Shown: positions 14,319 through 22,191 of the stretch, piece after piece | Layout: each line of letters opens with the position of its first letter | Position numbering within the stretch: the stretch's first letter is position 1 | From: RGIG3077 sp964490175 | GTDB lineage: Bacteria; Bacillota; Clostridia; Oscillospirales; Ruminococcaceae | Direction of reading: 5' to 3' | DNA length: 25,892 bases | Assembly (NCBI GenBank): GCA_964490175.1 | Contig: CAZBAI010000023.1 | Coordinates: 1 to 25,892, forward strand | Made by a program: the position numbers and the translations under genes | Notes under the pieces: generated by a model | Seen by the model: only the letters and a program-made list of their open reading frames with translations | Told to the model about the DNA's origin: nothing | Databases searched by the model: none

Positions 14319-17120
14319 ATGAAACTCAGAAAGCTTACAGCATCAGTAGCTGCCGGCGTTATGGCCGCTACAGCACTTGCGCCTGCTGCTTCGGCAGGAC
14401 AGCTTCTCGGTCAGATGAACTTTGACGATGGCATCGGTTTGCCTTGGCACACTTGTGAAACTGCGCCCGGCGATTGCGACTTCGCCATTGAAGACGGTGT
14501 TTACAAAGTTATCATCAACAACCCCGGCGGAGCTTCCCGTGGCGGTGAGGACAGATGGGACGTTCAGTTCCGTCACAGAGGTTTGACCCTTATTTCATCT
14601 CACAGCTACACAATTAAATTTGACCTTACCGCAACAAACTCAGGTAAGTTCTACACCAAACTCGGCAACCTTGAAGGTAACATTGAGGTTTGGCACAACG
14701 GAAACACCAGCTCAAGCGACTTCGGTCAGAAATGGGATCTTATCAACGTTTCCGCAAACCAAACATACTCAATGAACTGCACCTTCACTCCCACATCCGA
14801 CGCAACTGCGGATATGGCGGCTGAGTGGGCATTCCACTTAGGCGGTGACGGTCAGTATACCTCGGGCGATTGCTTCCCCGTAGGCACAACCGTTAAGTTT
14901 GACAATATGTCGCTTATCGACAACACTTCGAGCAGCTATGACTACGATGTAGTTCACGCCGAAGAAAAAGAATATATGTACTACTTCATGGATCCCGCAG
15001 CTTCGGGACTCAGAAACGACATTTCCGTAAACCAAATGGGTTATTACACAAATGCCGAGAAGTATGCTACATTGATTCTCGATTCCGATGATTCAGCGAC
15101 AAAGTCGTTTGAAATTCATGACGAATCCGGAAACACTGTTTACACAGGCACTTCAAAATATTACGGATATGATGAGGATTCGTACTGCTATGTACATATC
15201 CTTGATTTCTCCGATTTCGCAACCGAGGGTGCAGGCTACACAATCTCCTGCGACGGTAAAGAGAGCTTTGACTTCGGTATCGGCGACTGGATTTATGACG
15301 GTCTGCTTGATGACTCTCTCAACTATTTCTACCTCAACCGTTCGGCTATCGAAATTAAATCTCAGTATGTAACCAGCGGTGACGCTAACGCTCTTGCACG
15401 TAAAGCCGGCCACACCAACGACGTTGCTCACATTCAGACAAAATGGTCCAACGAAGTTGAAGAAACAGGCAATACACAGAACGTAACAGGCGGTTGGTAT
15501 GACGCAGGTGACTACGGTAAATACGTAGTAAACGGCGGTATCTCCCTCTGGACACTTCAGAACGAATACGAAATGGCAGTATACGGCGGCTACGCTGACG
15601 AAACATTCGGCGACGGCACAATGTCTATTCCCGAAAATTCCAACGGTTATCCCGATTTGCTCGACGAGTGCGCTTGGGAAATGGATTGGTTCATGACCAT
15701 GGAAGTTAAATCCGGCACACAAAAGGGCATGGTTTACCACAAGGTTCACGATGAAAAATGGACTGCTCTCGGCTGCGCTCCCGCAGATTATGAAGATTCC
15801 GGAAGCACATACCGTGATAAGGTTTCTTTCCGTGTAATCAAGCCCGCAACCCTTACAGCGACATTTAACGCCGCTGCTTGCGCTGCACAGGCTGCACGTT
15901 TGTGGGCTGACGTTGACGCTACAAAGGCTGCCGAATATCTCGAATTTGCTAAGAGAACATACGCAGCAGGCGTTGCTAATTATGTTGAATACTCCGCTCC
16001 CTCCAACCCCGATTCTTACACGGGCGTTTACGCTTCGCTCTCTCAGAACATCGGCGGTGGCCCTTACGGCGATACCGACGCAACCGACGAAGCTTACTGG
16101 GCAGCAGCTGAGCTCTTCATCACAACTCAGGATGATTCTTACTACACAGATATGACAAGCGGCATAGGTGCTGCACATCACCTTAAGGTTTACACCGAGC
16201 TTTATTCCGGTGAAGACGCAGGTACAATCGGCTTTATCAACTGGGGTAACACCTCCGGTCTCGGCATTATGTCCCTCTTCCTTAACAAGGACGTTCTTCC
16301 CGAATCCGATTACGAAACACTTTGCGAAAACCTCATGGCAGCCGCTGATGTATTCCGTGGATATGAAGACGAACAGGGCTTCGGTATCCCGATTATTCAG
16401 TCAACATCAAGTGCCGACACAGGTTATGAATCCATAACAGGTTATCCTTGGGGTTCAAACCACTTTGTAGTCAACAACGCAATGCTCTTTGCATATGCAT
16501 TTGAAGCTTCTTACGCACTCAACGGTGAATATGATTCCACATATTTCAACGGCGCAACAATGGCTATGGACTACATCTTCGGACGTAACCCGCTCGACTT
16601 CTCCTATGTATCCGGCTACGGTGACAGAGCATTGCTCTATCCTCACCACAGATACTGGGCTTACCTCACAGATCCCGACAAGTGGCCTAAGGCTCCCGCA
16701 GGCTGTCTGTCCGGCGGTCCTAACTCTACCTTGCAGGATCCTTGGGTAGCAGGTTACGGTTGGGGTGCAGGCTCTAACGCTCCTCAGCTTTCTTACACAG
16801 ATAACAACGAAGCTTGGTCTGTAAACGAAATCACAATCAACTGGAACTCTCCTCTTGCTTGGGTTATCGGCTACTTGCAGGAAAACTGCGACAAGCTTGA
16901 AGCTACAGAAGCTAACATCCTTTGGGGTGATATCAACTGCGACGGTATTGTAAACTCTATCGACGCTACCTTGGCAACAAGATATGCAATGGGTATCACA
17001 ACCCTTACCGATCAGGGCTTGATTAACGGCGACGTCAACGGCGACGGAATCGTAAACTCTATCGACGCTACAATCATTTCAAGATACGTATTGAAGGTTA
17101 TCTCTTCTCTTCCCGTATAA
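14319..17120 (+). CDS. Secreted GH9 cellulase with N-terminal CBM and C-terminal type I dockerin
   Basis: This 933-residue enzyme hydrolyses beta-1,4-glucan outside the cell. In order: Sec signal peptide (cleavage near ASA-G, residue ~27); a CBM4-like beta-sandwich (about 28-200); an Ig-like domain typical before GH9 (about 230-330, from NDISVNQMGYY); the GH9 (alpha/alpha)6 barrel (about 335-855); and a dockerin (about 870-933). DAGD at 395-398 supplies the catalytic aspartates. The segment FSYVSGYGDRALLYPHHR and YTDNNEAWSVNE fit both GH9 signatures, with H776 and the proton donor E837. The dockerin has two calcium-loop repeats (GDINCDGIVNSIDATLATRY, GDVNGDGIVNSIDATIISRY), so the enzyme should plug into a scaffoldin cohesin. 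Codon choice (GGT, AAC, CTC, ATC rich) differs from neighbours and suggests high expression. GGAGGAGAG precedes the ATG. Confidence 0.95.
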   Translation: MKLRKLTASVAAGVMAATALAPAASAGQLLGQMNFDDGIGLPWHTCETAPGDCDFAIEDGVYKVIINNPGGASRGGEDRWDVQFRHRGLTLISSHSYTIKFDLTATNSGKFYTKLGNLEGNIEVWHNGNTSSSDFGQKWDLINVSANQTYSMNCTFTPTSDATADMAAEWAFHLGGDGQYTSGDCFPVGTTVKFDNMSLIDNTSSSYDYDVVHAEEKEYMYYFMDPAASGLRNDISVNQMGYYTNAEKYATLILDSDDSATKSFEIHDESGNTVYTGTSKYYGYDEDSYCYVHILDFSDFATEGAGYTISCDGKESFDFGIGDWIYDGLLDDSLNYFYLNRSAIEIKSQYVTSGDANALARKAGHTNDVAHIQTKWSNEVEETGNTQNVTGGWYDAGDYGKYVVNGGISLWTLQNEYEMAVYGGYADETFGDGTMSIPENSNGYPDLLDECAWEMDWFMTMEVKSGTQKGMVYHKVHDEKWTALGCAPADYEDSGSTYRDKVSFRVIKPATLTATFNAAACAAQAARLWADVDATKAAEYLEFAKRTYAAGVANYVEYSAPSNPDSYTGVYASLSQNIGGGPYGDTDATDEAYWAAAELFITTQDDSYYTDMTSGIGAAHHLKVYTELYSGEDAGTIGFINWGNTSGLGIMSLFLNKDVLPESDYETLCENLMAAADVFRGYEDEQGFGIPIIQSTSSADTGYESITGYPWGSNHFVVNNAMLFAYAFEASYALNGEYDSTYFNGATMAMDYIFGRNPLDFSYVSGYGDRALLYPHHRYWAYLTDPDKWPKAPAGCLSGGPNSTLQDPWVAGYGWGAGSNAPQLSYTDNNEAWSVNEITINWNSPLAWVIGYLQENCDKLEATEANILWGDINCDGIVNSIDATLATRYAMGITTLTDQGLINGDVNGDGIVNSIDATIISRYVLKVISSLPV

Positions 17121-17138
17121 TTCTTGCAATGCTTTTTC

Positions 17139-17175
17139 AAAAGCGGAATGTGTTTTTTGCACATTCCGCTTTTTT
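17139..17175 (+). terminator. Terminator after the cellulase gene
   Basis: A 14-bp perfect stem (AAAAGCGGAATGTG with CACATTCCGCTTTT) ends in a T-run. It sits 18 nt after the stop codon and isolates the cellulase as a single-gene unit. Confidence 0.9.
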
Positions 17176-17190
17176 CGTGGCAAAAAACGA

Positions 17191-17219
17191 TTGATTTTTC
17201 CGTAAGAATGGTGTATAAT
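17191..17219 (+). promoter_or_regulatory. Promoter of the recD2 operon
   Basis: TTGATT (17191-17196), a 17-bp spacer and TATAAT (17214-17219) lie 25 bp before the recD2 start codon. Confidence 0.78.
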
Positions 17220-17244
17220 GTAATTTGGTATCATGTGAGAAAGG

Positions 17245-19482
17245 GTGAGCTTTACGGATTACGGTATTGTCGGCAAGGAAATAACGCTTGAAGGCATCGT
17301 CAGCAGTATTGTATATCGTAACGAAGACAACGGATATACTGTATTTGACCTTGAATCCGGCGATGAACTGGTTACTGTTGTCGGTGAGCTCGGCAGAGTT
17401 GATGAGGGCGAAGTCGTTTTGCTTCAAGGCTCATACATAAATCACCCTCGCTTCGGTATGCAGTTTAAAGCCGTATATTGCGAACAGCGCCTGCCCGAAA
17501 CCGCTGTTTCAATCGAACGTTATCTTTCAAGCGGTGTTATCAAGGGCATCGGCCCTTCGCTGGCAAAAAAAATCGTTAATCAATTCGGCAGTGAAACGCT
17601 TGAGATTATGCAAAACACGCCCGAAAAGCTCACCTGCATTAAGGGAATATCACCGAAAAAGTGCGAAAGCATCGCAAGTGAATTTGCCCGGCTTGCAGGC
17701 GTGCGCAAAATCATGGCTTTTCTTTCGGCGCACGGCATTGCCGCTTCATACGCCATGTCGGCTTACAAGCTTTACGGCTTTGAGGCAATCGACATTATTC
17801 AAGATAATCCTTATCTCCTTTGCCGACACCCGATTTTGCTCCCTTTTCCGAGGGCTGATGAATTTGCCTTGCAAATTAAATTTGAAGATTCGACAAATAA
17901 GCGAATCTGCGCCGGCTTGCGCTATATTCTCGAACAAAACGTGCTTAGCGGTCACACCTGCGTGCCGCTTGACAAGCTTATCGACAAGGCAAAGGAATAT
18001 CTTTGCGCCACGGAAAAGGACATTTTTGAGGCTTATAATATTGAAATTGAAGAAAACAATATTGTCGAATATGAAAAAAATTCAAGAACGTTCGTTTATC
18101 TTTATGAGTATTTCGATGCCGAAAGATATATCGCACAGCGGCTTGGCGTGCTTAATGCTTTTATGCCGATAACGGACTTTAATTTTGAAAATCTCATAAA
18201 ACAGCAAGAGCTGAAAAACGCAATCGAATACGAAAATACGCAGAAAAACGCAATCAATCTTGCGCTGACAAAAGGTCTGATGATTCTGACCGGCGGTCCG
18301 GGAACAGGCAAAACCACAACTCTTAACGCTATCATCTCCATATATGAGGAAAGAAACGCAAAGGTTTTGCTTGCCGCTCCGACAGGGAGAGCCGCAAAGC
18401 GTATGTCCGAACTGACAGGCCGCAATGCAAAAACGATTCACCGTCTGTTGGAGGTAGATTTTGATTCAAACTCGAACCTCTCATTTAAGCACAATGAAAA
18501 CAACACTTTAAAATGCGACGTTATCGTTGTTGATGAGGTTTCCATGCTGGATACCATGCTTTTTGCCAGCCTGCTCAAAGCAATCAAACTCAACTGCCGC
18601 ATAATCTTAGTCGGCGACAGTGACCAGCTTCCCTCGGTCGGTGCAGGCAATATTCTCAAATGCCTTATAGATTCAAAGCGAATCCGCACCGTCACTCTCA
18701 CCGAAATTTTCAGGCAGGCACAAAAAAGCTGCATTGTAACCAACGCACATAAAATCGTTTGCGGAGAAATGCCCGATCTTGATAATAAAAAAAGCGACTT
18801 TTTCTTTTTTGAGCGCAGTAATGCGGCGCTTGGCGCAAATCTCATAGTCGATTTGTGCTCACGCCGACTGCCCGACGCTTATAAATATTCGCCGATTGAC
18901 GATATTCAAGTACTCTCCCCCACTCGCAAAGGCATTTTGGGCACAATCGAGCTGAACAAATCGCTTCAGTCAATGCTGAATCCCCATGCGCAAAACAAGG
19001 ATGAGGTGAAAACCGCATACGGCGTTTTGCGTGACGGCGACAAAGTAATGCAGATTAAAAATAATTATGATATTATGTGGAAACGCTGCGGCGAATCGGG
19101 CACGGGGATATTTAACGGCGATATCGGCGTAATTACCGAAATCAACCGCCGAAGCTGTGAACTGACAATCAATTTCGACGGCAGATATGCAGTTTATCCC
19201 TACTCAATGCTCGAACAGCTTGAACTTGCCTATGCGGTGACCGTGCATAAAAGTCAAGGCAGTGAATTTGAAGCTGTCATTCTTGCGCTTCCGCAAGGAT
19301 TTGATAACCTGTGCTATCGAAATTTGCTTTATACCGCAATCACCCGTGCAAAAAAACTGCTGATTTTGGTCGGAACAAGAGAACGAGTTAAAGCAATGGT
19401 AGATAACAACCGCCGCACATTGCGCTACACCTGTTTGCGCCATATGCTTGAAACGGAGATACCTAATGAACCTCGTGATTAG
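17245..19482 (+). CDS. recD2: RecD2-type ATP-dependent DNA helicase
   Basis: RecD2 is a superfamily 1B 5'-3' DNA helicase that works without RecBC and takes part in DNA repair and replication-fork upkeep. The 745-residue protein has the N-terminal OB-like region (LEGIVSSIVYRNEDNGYTVF), helix-hairpin-helix segments (GVIKGIGPSLAKKIV, LTCIKGISPKKCESI) and then the motor. Walker A is GGPGTGKTTT (residues ~350-359). Walker B is VIVVDEVSMLD. GDSDQLPSVGAGNIL, LTEIFRQA, YAVTVHKSQGSEFEAVI and YTAITRAKKLLILVG follow. The GTG start at 17245 has AAGG almost touching it, so the exact start is the weak point, but no better in-frame start is seen. First gene of a four-gene run. Confidence 0.92.
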   Translation: MSFTDYGIVGKEITLEGIVSSIVYRNEDNGYTVFDLESGDELVTVVGELGRVDEGEVVLLQGSYINHPRFGMQFKAVYCEQRLPETAVSIERYLSSGVIKGIGPSLAKKIVNQFGSETLEIMQNTPEKLTCIKGISPKKCESIASEFARLAGVRKIMAFLSAHGIAASYAMSAYKLYGFEAIDIIQDNPYLLCRHPILLPFPRADEFALQIKFEDSTNKRICAGLRYILEQNVLSGHTCVPLDKLIDKAKEYLCATEKDIFEAYNIEIEENNIVEYEKNSRTFVYLYEYFDAERYIAQRLGVLNAFMPITDFNFENLIKQQELKNAIEYENTQKNAINLALTKGLMILTGGPGTGKTTTLNAIISIYEERNAKVLLAAPTGRAAKRMSELTGRNAKTIHRLLEVDFDSNSNLSFKHNENNTLKCDVIVVDEVSMLDTMLFASLLKAIKLNCRIILVGDSDQLPSVGAGNILKCLIDSKRIRTVTLTEIFRQAQKSCIVTNAHKIVCGEMPDLDNKKSDFFFFERSNAALGANLIVDLCSRRLPDAYKYSPIDDIQVLSPTRKGILGTIELNKSLQSMLNPHAQNKDEVKTAYGVLRDGDKVMQIKNNYDIMWKRCGESGTGIFNGDIGVITEINRRSCELTINFDGRYAVYPYSMLEQLELAYAVTVHKSQGSEFEAVILALPQGFDNLCYRNLLYTAITRAKKLLILVGTRERVKAMVDNNRRTLRYTCLRHMLETEIPNEPRD

Positions 19483-20143
19483 CTTTGTTTTGGATCTTTT
19501 CTTCCCGAATCGCTGTCCCTGCTGTGACCGCTTTATAGATTTTAAAAACCTTATTTGCGACAAGTGCAAGGCACAGCTCACTCTTACCGATTATTGCCCG
19601 AAATGCGCAAACGCAAGGTGCATTTGCCAAACAGACAATCCCCAATGTGAACGCTCTTTTGTATTTTTCGATTACGAAAATGCCGCCAAAAGGGGCATTA
19701 TTTCATATAAATCAGGCGAAAATCTTAATTTTCTCCACTATATGGGCAATTGCATATACAGCCGCTTAAAATCGGAAAAGATTTATGCGGATTATGTTTG
19801 CTATGCTCCCATGACAAGAAAATCTTATATTTTAAGGCGGTTTAATCACTCAAAGGTGCTCGCAAAATATGCCGCAAAAGCGACAAACGCAAAGCTCTTA
19901 TCGGCGTTTACCCTTGATAAATCAGCGCAGACACAGCATCTTCTAAGCGCAAAAATGCGCCGTGAAAACTGCCGAAACATACGTATGAAGAATCTTGATT
20001 TATCGGGCAAAACCGTCATTTTCTGCGATGATATCACCACAACCGGCAGTACAATGCTGCGTGCGGTGTCACTGCTGAAATCCGCAGGCGCCAAAAACGT
20101 TATCTGCGTGTTCGGCGCAAAATCAAATTTAAACGAAAGGTAA
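19466..20143 (+). CDS. comF: ComF-family phosphoribosyltransferase-like protein
   Basis: This 225-residue protein has an N-terminal zinc-binding part with four Cys pairs (NRCPCCDRF, LICDKCKA, DYCPKCANARCICQ), then a phosphoribosyltransferase fold with the PRPP loop TVIFCDDITTTGSTM near residues 187-201. In naturally competent bacteria ComF helps DNA uptake at the inner membrane. Here no other competence gene is seen, so its role may be different. I use ATG 19466 (CGGAGAT 6-12 nt upstream), which overlaps the end of recD2 by 17 bases; a TTG at 19448 is the alternative. Pairing with a DNA helicase gene hints at DNA processing, as inference only. Confidence 0.87.
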   Translation: MNLVISFVLDLFFPNRCPCCDRFIDFKNLICDKCKAQLTLTDYCPKCANARCICQTDNPQCERSFVFFDYENAAKRGIISYKSGENLNFLHYMGNCIYSRLKSEKIYADYVCYAPMTRKSYILRRFNHSKVLAKYAAKATNAKLLSAFTLDKSAQTQHLLSAKMRRENCRNIRMKNLDLSGKTVIFCDDITTTGSTMLRAVSLLKSAGAKNVICVFGAKSNLNER

Positions 20144-20150
20144 TATAAAT

Positions 20151-20981
20151 ATGGAACAGGTAAAAACCTATTTTGAAAACCTTCCCGTTAGAATAATCGA
20201 CGGTGTAATTTCAATTTTCCCAACGCTTATTTTTGCCGCAATCATTCTTGCCGCAGGAAATGTGCTGACTAAAATCACTCTCAAAATAATGCAATCGGGA
20301 CTTGAAAAAGGCAAAATCGACAAAACCGTGCACAGCTTTCTCAACTCGCTTGTATCAATTGTGCTTAAACTGTTCACCGTTGTAATCGTTTTAAGCGTGC
20401 TCGGCGTTCCGATGACATCAATCATCACCGTAATCGGCACAGCCGGCGTTGCAATCGGTCTTGCGCTGCAAAGCAGTCTTTCAAATATTGCGGGCGGTTT
20501 TATAATTTTGTTTACAAAGCCTATCGAAGTGGGCGATTTTATTGAATCAAACGACATATCGGGCACTGTTTCCGCAATCAATATACTTTATACGGAAATT
20601 ACAACGCCCGATAACAAGGAAGCTTTTATTCCAAACGGACTTGTTGCAAACAACAAAATCACAAATGTTTCAAAGCTCGGCAAAAGGCGGCTTGACCTTG
20701 ATTTTGCCATTGCCTATGACAGCGACCTTGAAAAAGCAAAGTCTGTTATACGCAAGGTTCTCTCAAAAAGCGAATATACTTTAAAGGACTGCGAAAATAC
20801 AGTCAGGCTCGGAGAATACGGCGCAAGCGGACTTATACTCCACATCAGAGCATGGGTTGCAAGTGAAAATTATTACAGCCTTTACTACGAAATTCACGAA
20901 AAAGTTAAACAAGAATTTGAAGCAAACTCCATTACAATCCCCTATAACCGACTTGATGTCAACATGGTGACAAATGCATAA
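20151..20981 (+). CDS. MscS-family mechanosensitive channel
   Basis: This 276-residue inner-membrane channel of the small-conductance family opens under membrane tension to release solutes after osmotic downshift. Three hydrophobic segments come first (IISIFPTLIFAAIILAAGNVL, LVSIVLKLFTVVIVLSVLG, SIITVIGTAGVAIGLALQSS). The pore helix has the Gly/Ala pattern (GTAGVAIGLALQSSLSNIAGG) diagnostic of MscS. The cytoplasmic beta-domain follows (KPIEVGDFI, GTVSAINILYTEITTPDNKEAFIPNGLVANNKITN). The size matches E. coli MscS (286). It starts 7 nt after the comF stop with GAAAGG upstream and overlaps the next gene by eight bases. Confidence 0.93.
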   Translation: MEQVKTYFENLPVRIIDGVISIFPTLIFAAIILAAGNVLTKITLKIMQSGLEKGKIDKTVHSFLNSLVSIVLKLFTVVIVLSVLGVPMTSIITVIGTAGVAIGLALQSSLSNIAGGFIILFTKPIEVGDFIESNDISGTVSAINILYTEITTPDNKEAFIPNGLVANNKITNVSKLGKRRLDLDFAIAYDSDLEKAKSVIRKVLSKSEYTLKDCENTVRLGEYGASGLILHIRAWVASENYYSLYYEIHEKVKQEFEANSITIPYNRLDVNMVTNA

Positions 20982-21837
20982 AAAAGCACAAAAAAAGCGC
21001 TTTGCCCCTTTGCTGTTTGTTTTTGCGGCACTTGCGGCAATCGCACTTATCTGGTATTTTAATAATTTTACAATAAAAACCGAATACACCGTGATATATT
21101 CGGACAAGGTAAATAACGATGTGAAAATTGCGCTTATATCCGATTTGCACGGCGCAAGTTTTGGCAAGGATAATTCATATTTGATTGAAAAAATCAACGA
21201 TGAAGCCCCTGACATTGTCATTGCCGCAGGCGATATGATGACAAGCGGCGATAAAGAAAGCATGAAAACCGCAGCGAAACTGCTTGCAACGCTTTCAGAC
21301 AGCTACCCGACATATTTTGTCGATGGGGAGCATGACAAGCAGTCGCAAAGCTTTCACGATGCACTTAAAGAAACAAACGTTGTTTGCACCCCAATGTACG
21401 ACAGCGACAATTACTACAACATCTCCTGCTTTGAAGATGTGCTTACCGTCGGTGAAACCGATATATTTCTCTGCGGCGTCAGTTATTATGTCAGCTTCTA
21501 TTTCGATATGAACGACTATGTACAAAAGCCCGACGATATTTTTTCGATATTTGTCTGCCATATTCCGCAAATCGAAGAATTTGAAAAATTCGGCGCCGAC
21601 CTTACTTTAAGCGGCGATACTCACGGCGGGATAATACAATTGTTCGGCCCGGCATATTTTGAAGGGCAATGGTTTCCCGAAATTACTTCGGATATTCCGA
21701 TATATGACAAGGGGCTGTTTGAATATCAAGGCGGCAATATGTACGTCACCCCCGGGCTTGGCGCTTATCCTGTTGCGGCAAGGTTTAACAACCGACCCGA
21801 GCTTAGCGTCATCACCTTAAAGCCTCGGGAAAACTAA
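20974..21837 (+). CDS. Membrane-anchored metallophosphoesterase with altered metal motifs
   Basis: This 287-residue protein has an N-terminal transmembrane anchor (FAPLLFVFAALAAIALIWYF) and an extracytoplasmic calcineurin-like phosphoesterase domain similar to YkuE-type enzymes. The metal motifs can be traced: ISDLHG (D57, H59), AGDMMTSGD (D87), GEHD (residues 118-121), CHIP (H196) and GDTHGG (D215, H217). The usual GNH(E/D) and GHTHGG are changed: Asn is Glu119 and the first His is Asp215. Both substitutes could still bind a metal, so loss of activity is not implied. The start codon overlaps the mscS end (20974-20981), so the two are translationally coupled. Possible substrates are phospholipid or cell-wall phosphoesters; none can be assigned. 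Confidence 0.85.
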   Translation: MHKKAQKKRFAPLLFVFAALAAIALIWYFNNFTIKTEYTVIYSDKVNNDVKIALISDLHGASFGKDNSYLIEKINDEAPDIVIAAGDMMTSGDKESMKTAAKLLATLSDSYPTYFVDGEHDKQSQSFHDALKETNVVCTPMYDSDNYYNISCFEDVLTVGETDIFLCGVSYYVSFYFDMNDYVQKPDDIFSIFVCHIPQIEEFEKFGADLTLSGDTHGGIIQLFGPAYFEGQWFPEITSDIPIYDKGLFEYQGGNMYVTPGLGAYPVAARFNNRPELSVITLKPREN

Positions 21838-21854
21838 AATCCCCAAAAAGCAAT

Positions 21855-21885
21855 AAAAAAAGCGGCTGCAAAAAGCTTTGCAGCC
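21855..21885 (-). terminator. Terminator of the small membrane-peptide gene
   Basis: A stem GGCTGCAAA/TTTGCAGCC with loop AAGC (21864-21885) is followed on the minus strand by a run of T (21861-21855). It ends the minus-strand small gene and may also stop the plus-strand operon, but there is no good T-run on that side. Confidence 0.75.
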
Positions 21886-21930
21886 ACTCTCTCAATCCCT
21901 TTTGTTGCGTTTTTTAGGATTTTGCTCATT

Positions 21931-22053
21931 TTAATCAACGTCGTAATAATTCTTGGCGATATAGGCGTTGTAAACCTCGGCAAGAAGCTTGCCCGCAAAA
22001 AGTGCGGCGGCAATGTTCACAACAAAGCACGTAACCTTTAAAAGTCCTTTCAT
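21931..22053 (-). CDS. Small 40-residue membrane peptide
   Basis: I found this by reading the minus strand directly. The 40-residue product begins MKGLLKVTCFVVNIAAALFA and ends KNYYDVD. It has one hydrophobic segment (about residues 3-25) followed by a polar tail, which fits a single-pass small membrane protein. It has its own signals: a promoter with extended -10 at 22134-22106, GGGGAGG about 10 nt before the ATG, and a T-rich terminator at 21864. Such full equipment is unusual for a spurious ORF. No family is recognised; a regulatory peptide, a toxin of a type I system, or a membrane-complex subunit are possible, and no antisense RNA was seen. Confidence 0.6.
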   Translation of the reverse strand: MKGLLKVTCFVVNIAAALFAGKLLAEVYNAYIAKNYYDVD

Positions 22054-22105
22054 AATCGCAAAACGCCTCCCCTTTTAACTTACTGTCGGTTTTGTCTGTA
22101 TATAT

Positions 22106-22134
22106 ATTATAACACATCAAATCATAAATGACCA
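22106..22134 (-). promoter_or_regulatory. Promoter of the small membrane-peptide gene
   Basis: On the minus strand TGGTCA (22134-22129), a 17-bp spacer and TATAAT (22111-22106), preceded by TGT (extended -10), lie about 53 bp upstream of the start codon. Confidence 0.7.
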
Positions 22135-22138
22135 TAGT

Positions 22139-22160
22139 TTTTTTGTAATTTTACAAAAAA
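22139..22160. promoter_or_regulatory. 22-bp AT-rich palindrome between divergent genes
   Basis: TTTTTTGTAA (22139-22148) and TTACAAAAAA (22151-22160) are exact inverted repeats around TT. It lies just upstream of the -35 of the small gene and 32 bp before the flippase start, so it could be an operator or a weak plus-strand promoter element. Confidence 0.4.
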
Positions 22161-22191
22161 TATTTTTAATATTTCAAGGGAAAACACACGG

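Noticed and set aside
14105..14425. Plus-strand frame of 106 codons in the cellulase leader
   Set aside because: It starts at the -10 region, overlaps the cellulase start in another frame and has no ribosome binding site.
15153..16181. Minus-strand open frame of 342 codons opposite the cellulase gene
   Set aside because: It lies wholly antisense to a well-supported GH9 gene, is rich in Cys and Val without domain sense, and has no ribosome binding site or promoter.
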